DNA of 64,000 nt. Source: Cryobacterium levicorallinum (GTDB lineage: Bacteria; Actinomycetota; Actinomycetes; Actinomycetales; Microbacteriaceae). The stretch covers positions 33,848 through 97,847 of the forward strand of contig NZ_SOFE01000036.1 of NCBI RefSeq assembly GCF_004402405.1, in the 5' to 3' direction. Of the stretch, positions 8,193 to 17,188 are shown one piece after another. The notes under the pieces are model-generated. The model did not search any database. It worked only from the letters and a program-made list of their open reading frames with translations, and was not told the DNA's origin. Within the stretch, counting starts at the first letter, position 1. The number at the start of each line of letters is the position of its first letter. The position numbers and the translations under genes were made by a program.

Positions 8193-9485
8193 ATGCTCAT
8201 CGACACTCTCACTCCTGGCACGGCGCCGACCAAGACGACCACCGTCATTCCCTCCTCGGAGGGGATTGAGATCGGGCCGCGGCGTCGGGTTCGATCCGTG
8301 CGCCTCGACGATCGCTTCGACCTCATTGGCGCTGGTGTAGCCGGCATCGCTGTGGGAACGCTGCTCTTCGGCTGGTTCACGCCCCTGTCTGGTGGTGTGG
8401 GGTGGACCATCGTGTCCTTCCTCTCCTTCATCACGTTCTACGCCGTGTTGGTGGGGATGAAGGCGGATCGCCAGGAAATCAAGGACCGGGTAGTTTCGGT
8501 GCTCCTGGCCAGCGCCGGCGTGATCTTATTCGGCGCCCTGGTCTTCGTCGTCGCTTACACCCTGGTGCGTGGGCAGGACGCGTTGCCGCACCTCAACTTC
8601 TTCATCGAGAACATGGAATTGGCTGGCCCGCTCGATCCGCTGTCCGCGGGTGGAATCCTGCACGCTGTTCTCGGCACTCTGATTCAGATCAGCATCGCGC
8701 TGGCGATCACCATTCCGCTGGGCATTCTCACCGCGTTGTTTTTAAACGAGATTGGTGGCCGCTTCGCGAAGTTCGTTCGAACAATTGCCGACGCCATGAC
8801 GGCGTTGCCCTCGATTGTGGCGGGCCTGTTCGTGTATTCGGCGATCATCGTGTTGATCACGCACCAGCGTTCTGGATTTGCAGCAGCCATGGCCATCACC
8901 GTCATGATGCTGCCCATCGTCATTCGCGCCTCCGACATTGTGCTGCGGCTGGTCGCCGGGAACCTGCGTGAAGCGGCGTACGCTTTGGGCGCTACCCGTT
9001 GGCGTACGGTCTGGCATGTCGTGCTGCCTACGGCCCGACCGGGGCTGGCGACGGCCGTCATTCTCGGCACAGCGCGCGGCATTGGCGAGACATCGCCGGT
9101 GCTGCTGACCTCCGGAGTCACCGCGGTGACAAATCTCAACCCGTTCTCCGGCCCCATGATCTCGTTGCCGCTGCAGGTCTTCGACTTCGTCAAGTCGCCA
9201 GAACCGAACATGATTGCCCGCGGTTTCGGTACCGCTGCCGTTCTAATCCTGCTCGTGCTGGCCCTATTCGCGGTGGCCCGGCTGATCGGTGGTCGTGGAC
9301 CGGGAGAACTCTCCCACGGTCAGCAGCGTCGAGTGCTGGAGGCATCCGCTCGAGACGTGCGGCGCATCACGATTGCGGCGGACCGTCGTCAGCCTGTGGC
9401 CGCGGTTCCGGAACCTGACCCAGCTCCAGGCCTTCCCTCCACGCCAGAACGTCCCGCACCATCGAAAGAGGAGTCGTCATCGTGA
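8193..9485 (+). CDS. pstA: Phosphate ABC transporter permease PstA
   Basis: A 430-residue partner of PstC, longer than the usual 280-300. About 60 cytoplasmic residues precede two early membrane helices, and a Pro/Arg-rich tail of about 65 residues follows the last helix. The core is standard: TALFLNEIGG, TADAMTALPSIVAGLF-type segment, EAA loop REAAYALGATRWRTV and GTARGIGETSPVLLT. Rare TTA Leu codons occur at 8526 and 8742. The stop overlaps the pstS start by four bases (GTGA), which points to translational coupling. Confidence 0.94.
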   Translation: MLIDTLTPGTAPTKTTTVIPSSEGIEIGPRRRVRSVRLDDRFDLIGAGVAGIAVGTLLFGWFTPLSGGVGWTIVSFLSFITFYAVLVGMKADRQEIKDRVVSVLLASAGVILFGALVFVVAYTLVRGQDALPHLNFFIENMELAGPLDPLSAGGILHAVLGTLIQISIALAITIPLGILTALFLNEIGGRFAKFVRTIADAMTALPSIVAGLFVYSAIIVLITHQRSGFAAAMAITVMMLPIVIRASDIVLRLVAGNLREAAYALGATRWRTVWHVVLPTARPGLATAVILGTARGIGETSPVLLTSGVTAVTNLNPFSGPMISLPLQVFDFVKSPEPNMIARGFGTAAVLILLVLALFAVARLIGGRGPGELSHGQQRRVLEASARDVRRITIAADRRQPVAAVPEPDPAPGLPSTPERPAPSKEESSS

Positions 9486-11113
9486 CGCGGAAAAATTACT
9501 GGGCGCGCGCAGCCCAAACGCTGACTGCGGCCTTCGTCGTGGCGTTGAGCGTGGCGACCGTGGTTCCGGCCCAGGCAGTCACGTACGATCCGATCACCGG
9601 TACCGGGTCGACGTGGTCGCAGAACGCCCTCGACCAGTGGCGTAAAAACGTTGCCGCCAATTATGGAATGACCGTGAACTATTCGGGAGTCGGTTCCTCG
9701 GCCGGTCGTCGCGATTTTGCCGCCGGCAGCGTGGACTACGCCGTCAGTGAGATCCCTTTTCAGTCCAAACCCGAAGACGGTTCGGCCCCGGAGGTGCCCA
9801 CCCGCGGTTTTGCGTACATGCCCATTGTGGCTGGTGGCTCCTCCTTCATGTACAACCTGAAGATCGGTGGGGTGCGGGTGTCGAACCTGCGACTGAGTGG
9901 TGAAACGATCACCAAGATATTTACCGGGGTGATCACCAAATGGAACGACCCGATCATCGCCACCGACAATCCGGGCCTAACCATGCCGGACAAAGGCATC
10001 GTGCCGGTCGTGCGCTCTGACGGCTCCGGCTCGACGGCGCAGTTCACCCTGTGGATGTCGAAGCAGCACCCGGCACTGTGGAACTCGTACTGCGCATCCG
10101 TTGGCAAGGCGACCCCGTGCGGACTCACTTCGCAGTATCCACTCACCGGCAATATGAAGGGCCAGAGCGGTTCCTCCGGCGTCGCCGGCTACGTCAGCCA
10201 AGACTACGGCGAAGGTGCCATCACCTACGTCGAATACTCCTATGCCTTGGAATCGGGTTATCCGGTGGCCAAGGTGCTGAACGCCTCCGGATATTATGTC
10301 GAACCCACCGCGCCGAGCGTAGCCGTCGCCCTGATGCAGGCGCAGATCAACACCACCCCCGGCCCCGACTACCTCACCCAGATTCTGGATGGCGTATATA
10401 ACAGCACGGACCCGCGCACCTATCCACTGTCGAGCTACTCCTACATGATTGTGCCGACCGAAGTGGTCGCCGGAGGAGTCTTCACCGCGAAGAAGGGCGC
10501 CACGCTCGGTGCCTTCGCGAGTTACATGCTGTGCGAGGGCCAGCAGCAGGCCGAAGCCCTCGGCTATTCGCCATTACCTATGAACCTGGTCCTGGCCGGA
10601 TTTGACCAGATCGGCCGCATTCCTGGCGCAGCGCCCGCACCCGATCCCAACGCCTGCAACAACCCGACTTTCAAGCCGGGCGACTCCCCGTCGAATAACC
10701 AGCTCGCACTGACAGCTCCGCAGCCCGCGGAATGCGACAAGGTCGGTGCGAACCAGTGCACCACTGGCACGGGCGGATCCTTGGCCGAGACGCCCATTTC
10801 CGGTGCGGGCACCGGCGGGACCGCGTCCAATGCCGTGGCCGGCTCAGCGGATCCGGCAACCGCTGCGGCCGCCGGCGCCGCCGGCGCCGCCGCTGGCGTG
10901 ACGGCAAGCTACGACGAAAACGGCGCTTTGATTAGCGGAACCGGTATCTCAGGGTCTGCGGTTGCTTCACCGTTCACCCTGGCATCCTCCGCGTGGGGAT
11001 CCGGCCAATCGACCATGCTCTTCGCCGCAGTCCTCCTTCTGGCAGCGGCACTGCTTCCGCCCCTAATCTGGCCTCGGCTAAAGCGCACGCCGGCCAAGGT
11101 CGTTGCCAAATGA
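9482..11113 (+). CDS. pstS: Phosphate-binding protein PstS, anchored by a C-terminal helix
   Basis: A 543-residue phosphate-binding protein. A Sec signal peptide (about 1-32, ending in AQA) replaces the lipobox usual in Gram-positive PstS. The binding fold shows GTGSTWSQNALDQW, YSGVGSSAGRRDF, VVRSDGSGSTAQF and GSSGVAGYV, all phosphate-contact regions of PstS. After about residue 385 comes a long Gly/Ala/Ser/Thr linker, a hydrophobic helix (about 509-530) and a basic tail RLKRTPAK. The protein is therefore probably held to the membrane at its C-terminus and reaches out through the linker. No LPXTG motif is present. The start overlaps pstA, and the next gene overlaps its stop by ATGA. Confidence 0.92.
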   Translation: MTRKNYWARAAQTLTAAFVVALSVATVVPAQAVTYDPITGTGSTWSQNALDQWRKNVAANYGMTVNYSGVGSSAGRRDFAAGSVDYAVSEIPFQSKPEDGSAPEVPTRGFAYMPIVAGGSSFMYNLKIGGVRVSNLRLSGETITKIFTGVITKWNDPIIATDNPGLTMPDKGIVPVVRSDGSGSTAQFTLWMSKQHPALWNSYCASVGKATPCGLTSQYPLTGNMKGQSGSSGVAGYVSQDYGEGAITYVEYSYALESGYPVAKVLNASGYYVEPTAPSVAVALMQAQINTTPGPDYLTQILDGVYNSTDPRTYPLSSYSYMIVPTEVVAGGVFTAKKGATLGAFASYMLCEGQQQAEALGYSPLPMNLVLAGFDQIGRIPGAAPAPDPNACNNPTFKPGDSPSNNQLALTAPQPAECDKVGANQCTTGTGGSLAETPISGAGTGGTASNAVAGSADPATAAAAGAAGAAAGVTASYDENGALISGTGISGSAVASPFTLASSAWGSGQSTMLFAAVLLLAAALLPPLIWPRLKRTPAKVVAK

Positions 11114-13722
11114 GTGCAATGATGTCTCGCCAGCGGCGCCTGTTCCTGGGTAGGTCGACGGCGACTCGCGCTGGCGCTACCGGAGTGGTTGTCGGATTGA
11201 TCGTCGGCATGGGGATGTCGTTGGTGTCAACGCTGCTGCCGACGCCGGCCGAGGCCTCAACCTCGAGTGTGGTGACCGTTGCCGCCCGGGGATACGACCT
11301 CGACTACGGCAATGCCCCCTTTCCCGACCTCGCGGTGACGGTGTCGAAAACCAGCGAACTGGTCTCCCAGGGAATTCTGGTGAGTTGGACCGGAGGCAAA
11401 AAATCCGTGCGACCGCAGGGAAGCGTTGGCGGCGAAAACTTCATGCAGATCGCCCAGTGCTGGGGCGAGGACCCACTGAACCCGGGACATCCCGACCGTA
11501 CGACGTGCCAGTACGGCGCGTTCCCCAACGTCGGCCGCGACTCCAACGTCCTCGACAACGTCACTGACCCCAACGACGAGACGTTCAATCTTAAGAGCAT
11601 CGCGCCGGAGGACGAGCAATACACGGCCAAGGGCACCGGCGGATTGGTGCCAACGTACACGTCCATTCCGTTCCGGGCTGTGAGCGGTGAAACGGTCGCG
11701 TCCGTGGCGCCGAATGCCGAAGGCGTGCTGAAACACGATACGTCCATTGACGTGAATACGAACGAGTTCTTTACCCAGTTCACCTCCAACGAAATCAAAT
11801 GGGCCGGCGCCGATGACACCGGAGCTGGTTCCGTAAAGTTCGAGGTTCAAACGTCGATGCAGTCGCCGGGTTTGGGCTGTGGCCAGCCGATCATCGTGAG
11901 CGGTCGACCCATTGTTGGGCAGTCCTGCTGGCTCGTGATCATCCCCCGCGGCACCGGCGACTCCGGCGTAAAGAGCATCACCAGGCCGGGTCTGTTTTGG
12001 GATGCCTGGCAGCATCATGTCGCCGTCAAGCTAGATTTCAAACCGGTCGGCATCCGCTGTGAAATCGGTGGGGCCGAAGCCGCACTTTCGGGCAGTGAAC
12101 TGATCGGGGGTGCGATCGCATCATGGCAGCCCAGCCTCTGCGCGGGTACCACGAACTCGGCCTTCGTCTTGAGCACGGGCAATGAAGCGGATGCTGCTTT
12201 CAAGGCAAGCAAGACCGTGCCCAGTCCGCTGGCGCTCACGTCCCGGCCCCTAGGCGCAGACTTCTTGAACGGAGCCGCTGACCCTCTGCAGTACGCTCCC
12301 GTCGGAATCTCTGGACTGTCCGTTTCGTTTGCCGTCGACCGCCGCGTCACACCGATCGACGGCATCAAACAAGAATATAAAGACCGGGAAACGCAAGCTT
12401 TTTCGAGCCTCAAGCTCACTCCGCGCCTCGTGGCGAAGCTCTTAACGTCGTCCTACATTTCGTCCCTGCCGCCGGGGGCTGATCTGACCCACGTGAATTA
12501 CCACAGTTTTGCTGATCAGGGTAAAAATCCAGCCAACCTCACGCGCGATCGTGACTTTCTCGCGATCAACGACGAGGAATGGGCTTCTCAGGACCTGAAC
12601 AGTACGTCTTTGGCTGACCTTCTGATTCCCTCAGGCCGGTCAGACCTAGCCGTGGCTCTGTGGCGTTATGTTCTGAGCGATCCGGACGCCGTTGCTTTCC
12701 TGTCCGGAACACCGGATCCCTGGGGCATGATCGTGAACCCGTGGTATTCCACGAGTGCAACGGTCAATCCGAGCACGGTTGGCCTGAGTCTGCCGCGGGA
12801 CAATTTTCCCAAGGCGGACCCCGTTGAGAAAGCCGGAACGACCGGGTCCAATGGGGAGGGTCCGGTGAATCTCGTAACCTGGCGCCCCTACACCTCGGAC
12901 TTCGAAAATGGCGCCTATCTGACCCTCCGTGGTGACGGCCAGCTGCTCGGCGGTTGGGACACCAGCTACACGCCGCCGAAATATGCCAAGACCGCACGCA
13001 GCCTAGTTGGTGAGCAGGGTGTTCTCGGGTTGACGACAACGGCTTCCGCCGCTCGGTATCAAAACGTTACGGCGTCGCTGTTGAATCCGGCCGGCGAGTA
13101 CGTCACACCAACGGAGTCGTCTCTGACCGCCGCCGCCGCGGCAATGACACCTTCTGTGGTCCAGCCGAAGGTTGTGGAATTTGATCCGGATTCATCGGCT
13201 GCGATCGCGGCATCCAATGCTTACCCCCTGGCCATGCCAATCTATGCAGCGCTGAACCCCTTGCAGACCGATGCGGTTCTTCGTGCCAAGTACGCCAATA
13301 TGATCCGCTACGCTGTGGGTGCCGGACAGATATCCGGCCCGGAGATTGGGCAACTGCCCGAGGGGTATGCCCCGCTGCCGGCAAGCTGGGTATCCCAGGC
13401 TCAGACTGCGGCCACCGCCATTGAGAAGGGCATCAGCCCGATCCCTGCGGCTGTCGCGAACGTCGCCCCAACATCGGCGGCGGTGGCGGCCAGCGCACCC
13501 CGGCCGGGTTCGGTCCAATCACCCGTCATGGCGCCTGAGACCGCGCCGGTCGTGACGACACCGGCAGTTACCGGCAATGCCGCCGGACCTTTGCTCGGGC
13601 TGGCCACCCCCAAGGACCCTCCGGCAGGTCCGGCGGGAGTGGCTATACCGGCCGGCCTATTATCCGGCCTCGCGGCTGCTGGTGCTGTCCCCATGATTTC
13701 GCGCTTCCGAAGAAGACTTTGA
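11110..13722 (+). CDS. Large secreted membrane-anchored protein with PstS-like region
   Basis: An 870-residue protein starting at ATG 11110, which overlaps the pstS stop as ATGA; an in-frame start at 10993 would lie inside pstS and is rejected. It has a signal peptide (about 1-49, ending AEA), a Trp/Cys-containing N-terminal domain (VSWTGGK, IAQCWGE, TCQYG) and a central part resembling periplasmic binding proteins (QYAPVGISGLSVSF, LTPRLVAKLLTSSY). A Pro/Ala/Val-rich stalk follows, then a C-terminal hydrophobic helix (about 845-865) and FRRRL. This end matches the layout of the PstS before it. Co-transcription with pstC, pstA and pstS suggests a role in phosphate capture at the surface. The ligand and the function of the N-terminal domain are unknown. 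Confidence 0.85.
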   Translation: MSAMMSRQRRLFLGRSTATRAGATGVVVGLIVGMGMSLVSTLLPTPAEASTSSVVTVAARGYDLDYGNAPFPDLAVTVSKTSELVSQGILVSWTGGKKSVRPQGSVGGENFMQIAQCWGEDPLNPGHPDRTTCQYGAFPNVGRDSNVLDNVTDPNDETFNLKSIAPEDEQYTAKGTGGLVPTYTSIPFRAVSGETVASVAPNAEGVLKHDTSIDVNTNEFFTQFTSNEIKWAGADDTGAGSVKFEVQTSMQSPGLGCGQPIIVSGRPIVGQSCWLVIIPRGTGDSGVKSITRPGLFWDAWQHHVAVKLDFKPVGIRCEIGGAEAALSGSELIGGAIASWQPSLCAGTTNSAFVLSTGNEADAAFKASKTVPSPLALTSRPLGADFLNGAADPLQYAPVGISGLSVSFAVDRRVTPIDGIKQEYKDRETQAFSSLKLTPRLVAKLLTSSYISSLPPGADLTHVNYHSFADQGKNPANLTRDRDFLAINDEEWASQDLNSTSLADLLIPSGRSDLAVALWRYVLSDPDAVAFLSGTPDPWGMIVNPWYSTSATVNPSTVGLSLPRDNFPKADPVEKAGTTGSNGEGPVNLVTWRPYTSDFENGAYLTLRGDGQLLGGWDTSYTPPKYAKTARSLVGEQGVLGLTTTASAARYQNVTASLLNPAGEYVTPTESSLTAAAAAMTPSVVQPKVVEFDPDSSAAIAASNAYPLAMPIYAALNPLQTDAVLRAKYANMIRYAVGAGQISGPEIGQLPEGYAPLPASWVSQAQTAATAIEKGISPIPAAVANVAPTSAAVAASAPRPGSVQSPVMAPETAPVVTTPAVTGNAAGPLLGLATPKDPPAGPAGVAIPAGLLSGLAAAGAVPMISRFRRRL

Positions 13723-13780
13723 GGCGTTGAGGCTTGACCGTTCGACCTCCAGCATTCCGGTCGGATCGGTTTAGGAGAAA

Positions 13781-13802
13781 AACGGACTCGATCGAGTCCG
13801 TT
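13781..13802. repeat. Perfect 22-bp palindrome between the large anchored protein and the next binding protein
   Basis: The half-site AACGGACTCGA is followed at once by its exact complement, with no spacer. It is flanked on the left by GAGAAA and sits 28 bases before the start at 13831. In RNA it would form a hairpin of about nine pairs with a tetraloop. It could be a regulator site, a partial terminator, or an RNA stabiliser that sets the level of the following genes apart from pstCAS. I see no T tract after it. Confidence 0.6.
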
Positions 13803-13830
13803 CCAAGGTAAGAGACCGAAAGGCATAACA

Positions 13831-14937
13831 GTGATTTCGAAGAGGACTATTGCACTTTGCGCAACAGTCGGCGTTGTCGTTTCCGGCATCGTCATCTCCG
13901 CTCCGGCACACGCCGAGCCCGTTTCCAACAGCTACTCGATTGTCGGTTCCGACACCCTCGAAGACGTCGTCAACGCACTCGCCAACGGGACAGCCATCAC
14001 AGGCTCGAGCGTTCGTTCCACGGTCAACAACACCACCATTGGTTCGTTTGACGCCACTGGTTCTCCTTACATCACCACAAAATCTTCCGGAGTAAGGTTC
14101 GGCCGACCCAACGGTTCCGGCGATGGCGTGAAGGCACTCAGCCGCTCGATTGACGGTGCCGCGTATACGTCCGCCACGGTCGGGAGCCCTGCGAGCGTGG
14201 TCATCACCGGTCAGGTGGATATTGCCCGCTCATCCAGTGGTGGCACGGCCAACGCCGCGGGAGAACTGCTGTACGTTCCGTTCGGCCGCGATGCCATCGC
14301 CTACGCCTACAAGGGTTCGGCAACCGGCATCGAAACTTTGACGGCATCACAAATGAAGAGCCTCTACGAGTGCTCTGCTGGCTTCCAGATCGGTGGCGTA
14401 ACCGTCACGCCGATCATCCCGCAGGCTGGCTCGGGCACCCGCAAGGACTTCCTGAACAAGATCGGCTCCACCGAAACCCTGATGAAGACGATCAGCGAAG
14501 CTGGCTGTGTCGTCGAAGACCAGGAGCACGACGCGACGAACCTCACGGCCGAGTCGGTCATGCCCATGGCTGTTTCCCGTTGGATCGCCATGAACACCGG
14601 CGCCAGCTACGACAAGCGCGGTACCGGCACCCTCGGCTCTCTCGTCGCCGGAGTCGTTCCGGTGACCGGAACCGGATCGTCCATGGTTCCGAACGCTCCC
14701 TACTACGCCGACACCACCTGGGGTCGCGACACCTATCTGGTCGTGGAGAATGCTCGGGTTGACCCGGCAAGCGCCAAGTTCGACGCCGGCCTCGCCACGC
14801 TGATGGACTCCGCCGTATCGAGTGCTCTGACCAATTCCTCGCCCGTGGTGTCGCGTTCGGGAGCAGTGAAGAAGAAGTATGGCTTCCTAGCGCCCACCGC
14901 AGGTGTCGTCGCATTCCGCGTTGCCAAGACCGCTTAA
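13831..14937 (+). CDS. Secreted PstS-like phosphate-binding protein
   Basis: A 368-residue exported protein of the type-2 periplasmic binding fold. The signal peptide ends in AHA at about residue 28. PstS-like landmarks are IVGSDTLEDVVNAL, GRPNGSGDGVKAL, DIARSSSGG and PQAGSGTRKDFL, covering the SGT-type phosphate loops. There is no lipobox and no C-terminal membrane helix, so it is either free in the wall zone or held by partner proteins. The GTG start at 13831 follows GAAAGG. It is a second binding protein beside PstS, separated from the 11110 gene by the palindrome at 13781, and may be expressed at a different level. Confidence 0.85.
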   Translation: MISKRTIALCATVGVVVSGIVISAPAHAEPVSNSYSIVGSDTLEDVVNALANGTAITGSSVRSTVNNTTIGSFDATGSPYITTKSSGVRFGRPNGSGDGVKALSRSIDGAAYTSATVGSPASVVITGQVDIARSSSGGTANAAGELLYVPFGRDAIAYAYKGSATGIETLTASQMKSLYECSAGFQIGGVTVTPIIPQAGSGTRKDFLNKIGSTETLMKTISEAGCVVEDQEHDATNLTAESVMPMAVSRWIAMNTGASYDKRGTGTLGSLVAGVVPVTGTGSSMVPNAPYYADTTWGRDTYLVVENARVDPASAKFDAGLATLMDSAVSSALTNSSPVVSRSGAVKKKYGFLAPTAGVVAFRVAKTA

Positions 14938-14968
14938 TCCATTCCCCTAAGCACTGGAAGGTTAAGAA

Positions 14969-16027
14969 ATGTACATGAATAAGAAAATGCGTATTGCAGC
15001 AGTCGGTTTCGTCTCCCTGGCCCTCGTGGCCGGTGCGACCGCGGTTGCCTCGGCCGCGGTCCAGCCGAATGGTTCTGACGCAGCGCTGTACAGCTATGAC
15101 GCGAACATTGCCCTCGTTACCGATCCGTCGACGGTTTTCACCTGGACCGCCGACAACTTTGGCTCGGGTAACAAGGTCTCCTACGATGCGCCGACAACCT
15201 GTCCGACAACGGCCGATGATGCCTACATCTTCGTGGCAACGGCCGGAAACGAACGGACGAAGGCTGCGTGGAGCGCCTATGGCGATAGCGCATTTGCACC
15301 GGGAACCAAAGACGTGATCGCCGCAACCCTGACCCCCGGTGTTGCGCTGACCTCAGGTAACTACGGCACGGTCAAGTCCAACGGTGGAACGTACAGCCTC
15401 GGTATCGCGTGCACGAACAACAACGGCAACACCATCGTCGGAGCGTTTTACCGTACGGCATCCATCACCGCCGGCACCGGCTCCTACACGATGACCGCGG
15501 TGACGGAAGACACGACGACGCCGCCGCCCCCCGCCAACACCGACACTACCGGCAGCGTCGCGATGTCGCCCCAGACTGTCGGCGCCAACGACGGAGTGCT
15601 CAGCTTGATCGTTCCCGTCGGTGCCGCGGCTGTATTCGCCGCCCCAACCCTGGTCAACAACAAGTCGACCACGACCGGTACTTTAGGCAACGTGACCGTC
15701 GCCGACGGTCGTAGCGTCAGCCGTAAGGGTTGGGACCTGAATGCCAGCGTCACCGACTTTGTCAACGCCAGTGACGCTACCAACACGATCAGCAAGGCTC
15801 AGCTCGGTCTGATACCGAAGATCGTCTCCTCCGAAGCGACCGGCGTGACCGCTGGTACCGCCCAGGTCGCCGGTTTGGCAACGTACTCGTCGCTCTTCGC
15901 GTCGGGCGCAGCGGCAAACACGGTGGGCAACACTGTGCTCAACGCCGACCTCACGTTTGTGGCGCCAGCCAACAAAGCTGCGGGCACCTACGTCTCGACC
16001 CTCACCCTCACGGTCGTCTCGAAGTAA
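14969..16027 (+). CDS. Secreted WxL-like wall protein
   Basis: A 352-residue exported protein with a signal peptide (about 1-29, ASA), an N-terminal beta-rich domain (31-180) with two Cys, a linker DTTTPPPPANTDTT, and a C-terminal domain (about 195-352). That domain has KGWDLNASVTDF with a W-x-L motif at 255-257, and ends in AGTYVSTLTLTVVSK. This resembles the WxL cell-wall-binding domain of Firmicutes (W-x-L near the middle and an AGxYxxxLxxT end). The next gene encodes a DUF916-like protein, the usual WxL partner, which supports the reading. Start choice: ATG 14969 after GGAAGG. The assignment is by motif and context only. Confidence 0.72.
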   Translation: MYMNKKMRIAAVGFVSLALVAGATAVASAAVQPNGSDAALYSYDANIALVTDPSTVFTWTADNFGSGNKVSYDAPTTCPTTADDAYIFVATAGNERTKAAWSAYGDSAFAPGTKDVIAATLTPGVALTSGNYGTVKSNGGTYSLGIACTNNNGNTIVGAFYRTASITAGTGSYTMTAVTEDTTTPPPPANTDTTGSVAMSPQTVGANDGVLSLIVPVGAAAVFAAPTLVNNKSTTTGTLGNVTVADGRSVSRKGWDLNASVTDFVNASDATNTISKAQLGLIPKIVSSEATGVTAGTAQVAGLATYSSLFASGAAANTVGNTVLNADLTFVAPANKAAGTYVSTLTLTVVSK

Positions 16028-16040
16028 CGACTCCTCGGTA

Positions 16041-16096
16041 AAAGCAAGATCCCGATAGCAGGGGGAGAGGTGGTGGGGCGCCTCTTCCTTTGCTTT
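16041..16096 (+). promoter_or_regulatory. Imperfect stem-loop after the WxL-like gene
   Basis: AAAGCAA (16041-16047) pairs with TTGCTTT (16090-16096), and GAGG/CCTC pairs lie inside. It sits in the 107-base gap before the DUF916-like gene and could be a partial terminator or attenuator. The stem is interrupted, so support is modest. Confidence 0.35.
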
Positions 16097-16134
16097 CACT
16101 TGTCGACATTTGTGCAGAAAAGAGAAAGTCCAGC

Positions 16135-17187
16135 GTGATGATCCATCGCCTTATACGCCCTCTCGGTCTGTTGGCCGGAGCGCTCCTCATCATCGGATTG
16201 ACCGTGGGAACGGGAGCGGTGCAAGCCATGAGCTCATCGGCAGCCGAGTCCGACGGTATTGCGGGTGCCCCCTCAGCCGACGGTGGGGTCGACCAATCCC
16301 GCTCGCGCTACAGCTACCAGATGGATCCGGGACAGGCGGTCTCCGATGAGTACCTGGTGCAGAACACCGGAACGACGGCCCAGTCTGTCACCGTCTACGC
16401 TACCGACGCCTTCAACGGGGATGACGGCGCCTTCTCGCTCTTAAACGGAGGCGTATCCCCGGTGGACGTCGGACGCTGGGTGACCTTTGCCAACGGCGCG
16501 GACCAGATCACAGCGACCTTGGAGCCCGGCGCGTCCCAGGTGATTCCCTTCACCGTGACGACGCCCGCTGATGCCCGTCCCGGGGACCATGCCGGCGGCA
16601 TAATTGTCTCCGCGCTGTCCCCATCCGGACAAATTTCGCTGGACCGACGGGTTGCCATTCGTCTCTACGTTCGCGTCAAGGGCGCACTTCAAGCGGGCCT
16701 GACCATTAGTAGCATTGCGTCGTCCTATCAGGCCGAATTGAATCCGTTTTCTGGCAAGACCCAGCTCACCGTGACGCTCAATAACACCGGCAATGTGGCG
16801 CTCGGTGCTACGACCGTGTCGCGAGTGCGCGGCATCTTCGGCATTCCGCTATCAGGAATCAGCCGGGAAGAAATTCCCGAGATGCTGCCCGGCAGCACGC
16901 GCACCCTGACCATGACCGTGCCAGGTGTTGGTTCGTGGATTTACCTCAATCCGCAGGTCAATCTTGCCGCAACGATCGACAAAGAAGCCATCAACCCCGG
17001 GGTGCTGCCCACCGCGAGTCGGGACACCGCCTTGATTGTCGTTCCGTGGGGCGCTCTCATCATCCTGTTGCTCACTGGCCTGATTTATTTCCTAGTGCGG
17101 TTCACTCGCCTCAGGGGCGCGCAACGTGCCGCCGCCTGGATCGAATACACCGAGGCCGAGGCGCGACGCCAGGCTCGGGGGGAGTGA
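16135..17187 (+). CDS. DUF916-like WxL-binding membrane protein
   Basis: A 350-residue protein from GTG 16135 (ATG 16138 also possible; GAGAAAG upstream). It has a signal peptide (about 1-31), then an Ig-like domain beginning SRYSYQMDPGQAVSDEYLV and NTGTTAQSVTVYATDAF. That is the pattern of the DUF916 peptidoglycan-binding domain of WxL-interacting proteins. A second beta domain holds LTVTLNNTGNVALG, and a single C-terminal helix (about 300-321) precedes a charged cytoplasmic tail of about 28 residues. An upstream in-frame TTG at 16090 is poor. It carries a TTA codon near 16441. Pairing with the WxL-like gene is the hallmark of WxL systems, here in an actinobacterial pst locus. Confidence 0.75.
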   Translation: MMIHRLIRPLGLLAGALLIIGLTVGTGAVQAMSSSAAESDGIAGAPSADGGVDQSRSRYSYQMDPGQAVSDEYLVQNTGTTAQSVTVYATDAFNGDDGAFSLLNGGVSPVDVGRWVTFANGADQITATLEPGASQVIPFTVTTPADARPGDHAGGIIVSALSPSGQISLDRRVAIRLYVRVKGALQAGLTISSIASSYQAELNPFSGKTQLTVTLNNTGNVALGATTVSRVRGIFGIPLSGISREEIPEMLPGSTRTLTMTVPGVGSWIYLNPQVNLAATIDKEAINPGVLPTASRDTALIVVPWGALIILLLTGLIYFLVRFTRLRGAQRAAAWIEYTEAEARRQARGE

Positions 17188-17188
17188 C

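Noticed and set aside
10993..11109. Upstream start for the 870-residue protein
   Set aside because: It would lie inside pstS; ATG 11110 overlaps the pstS stop as ATGA and is followed by a good signal peptide.
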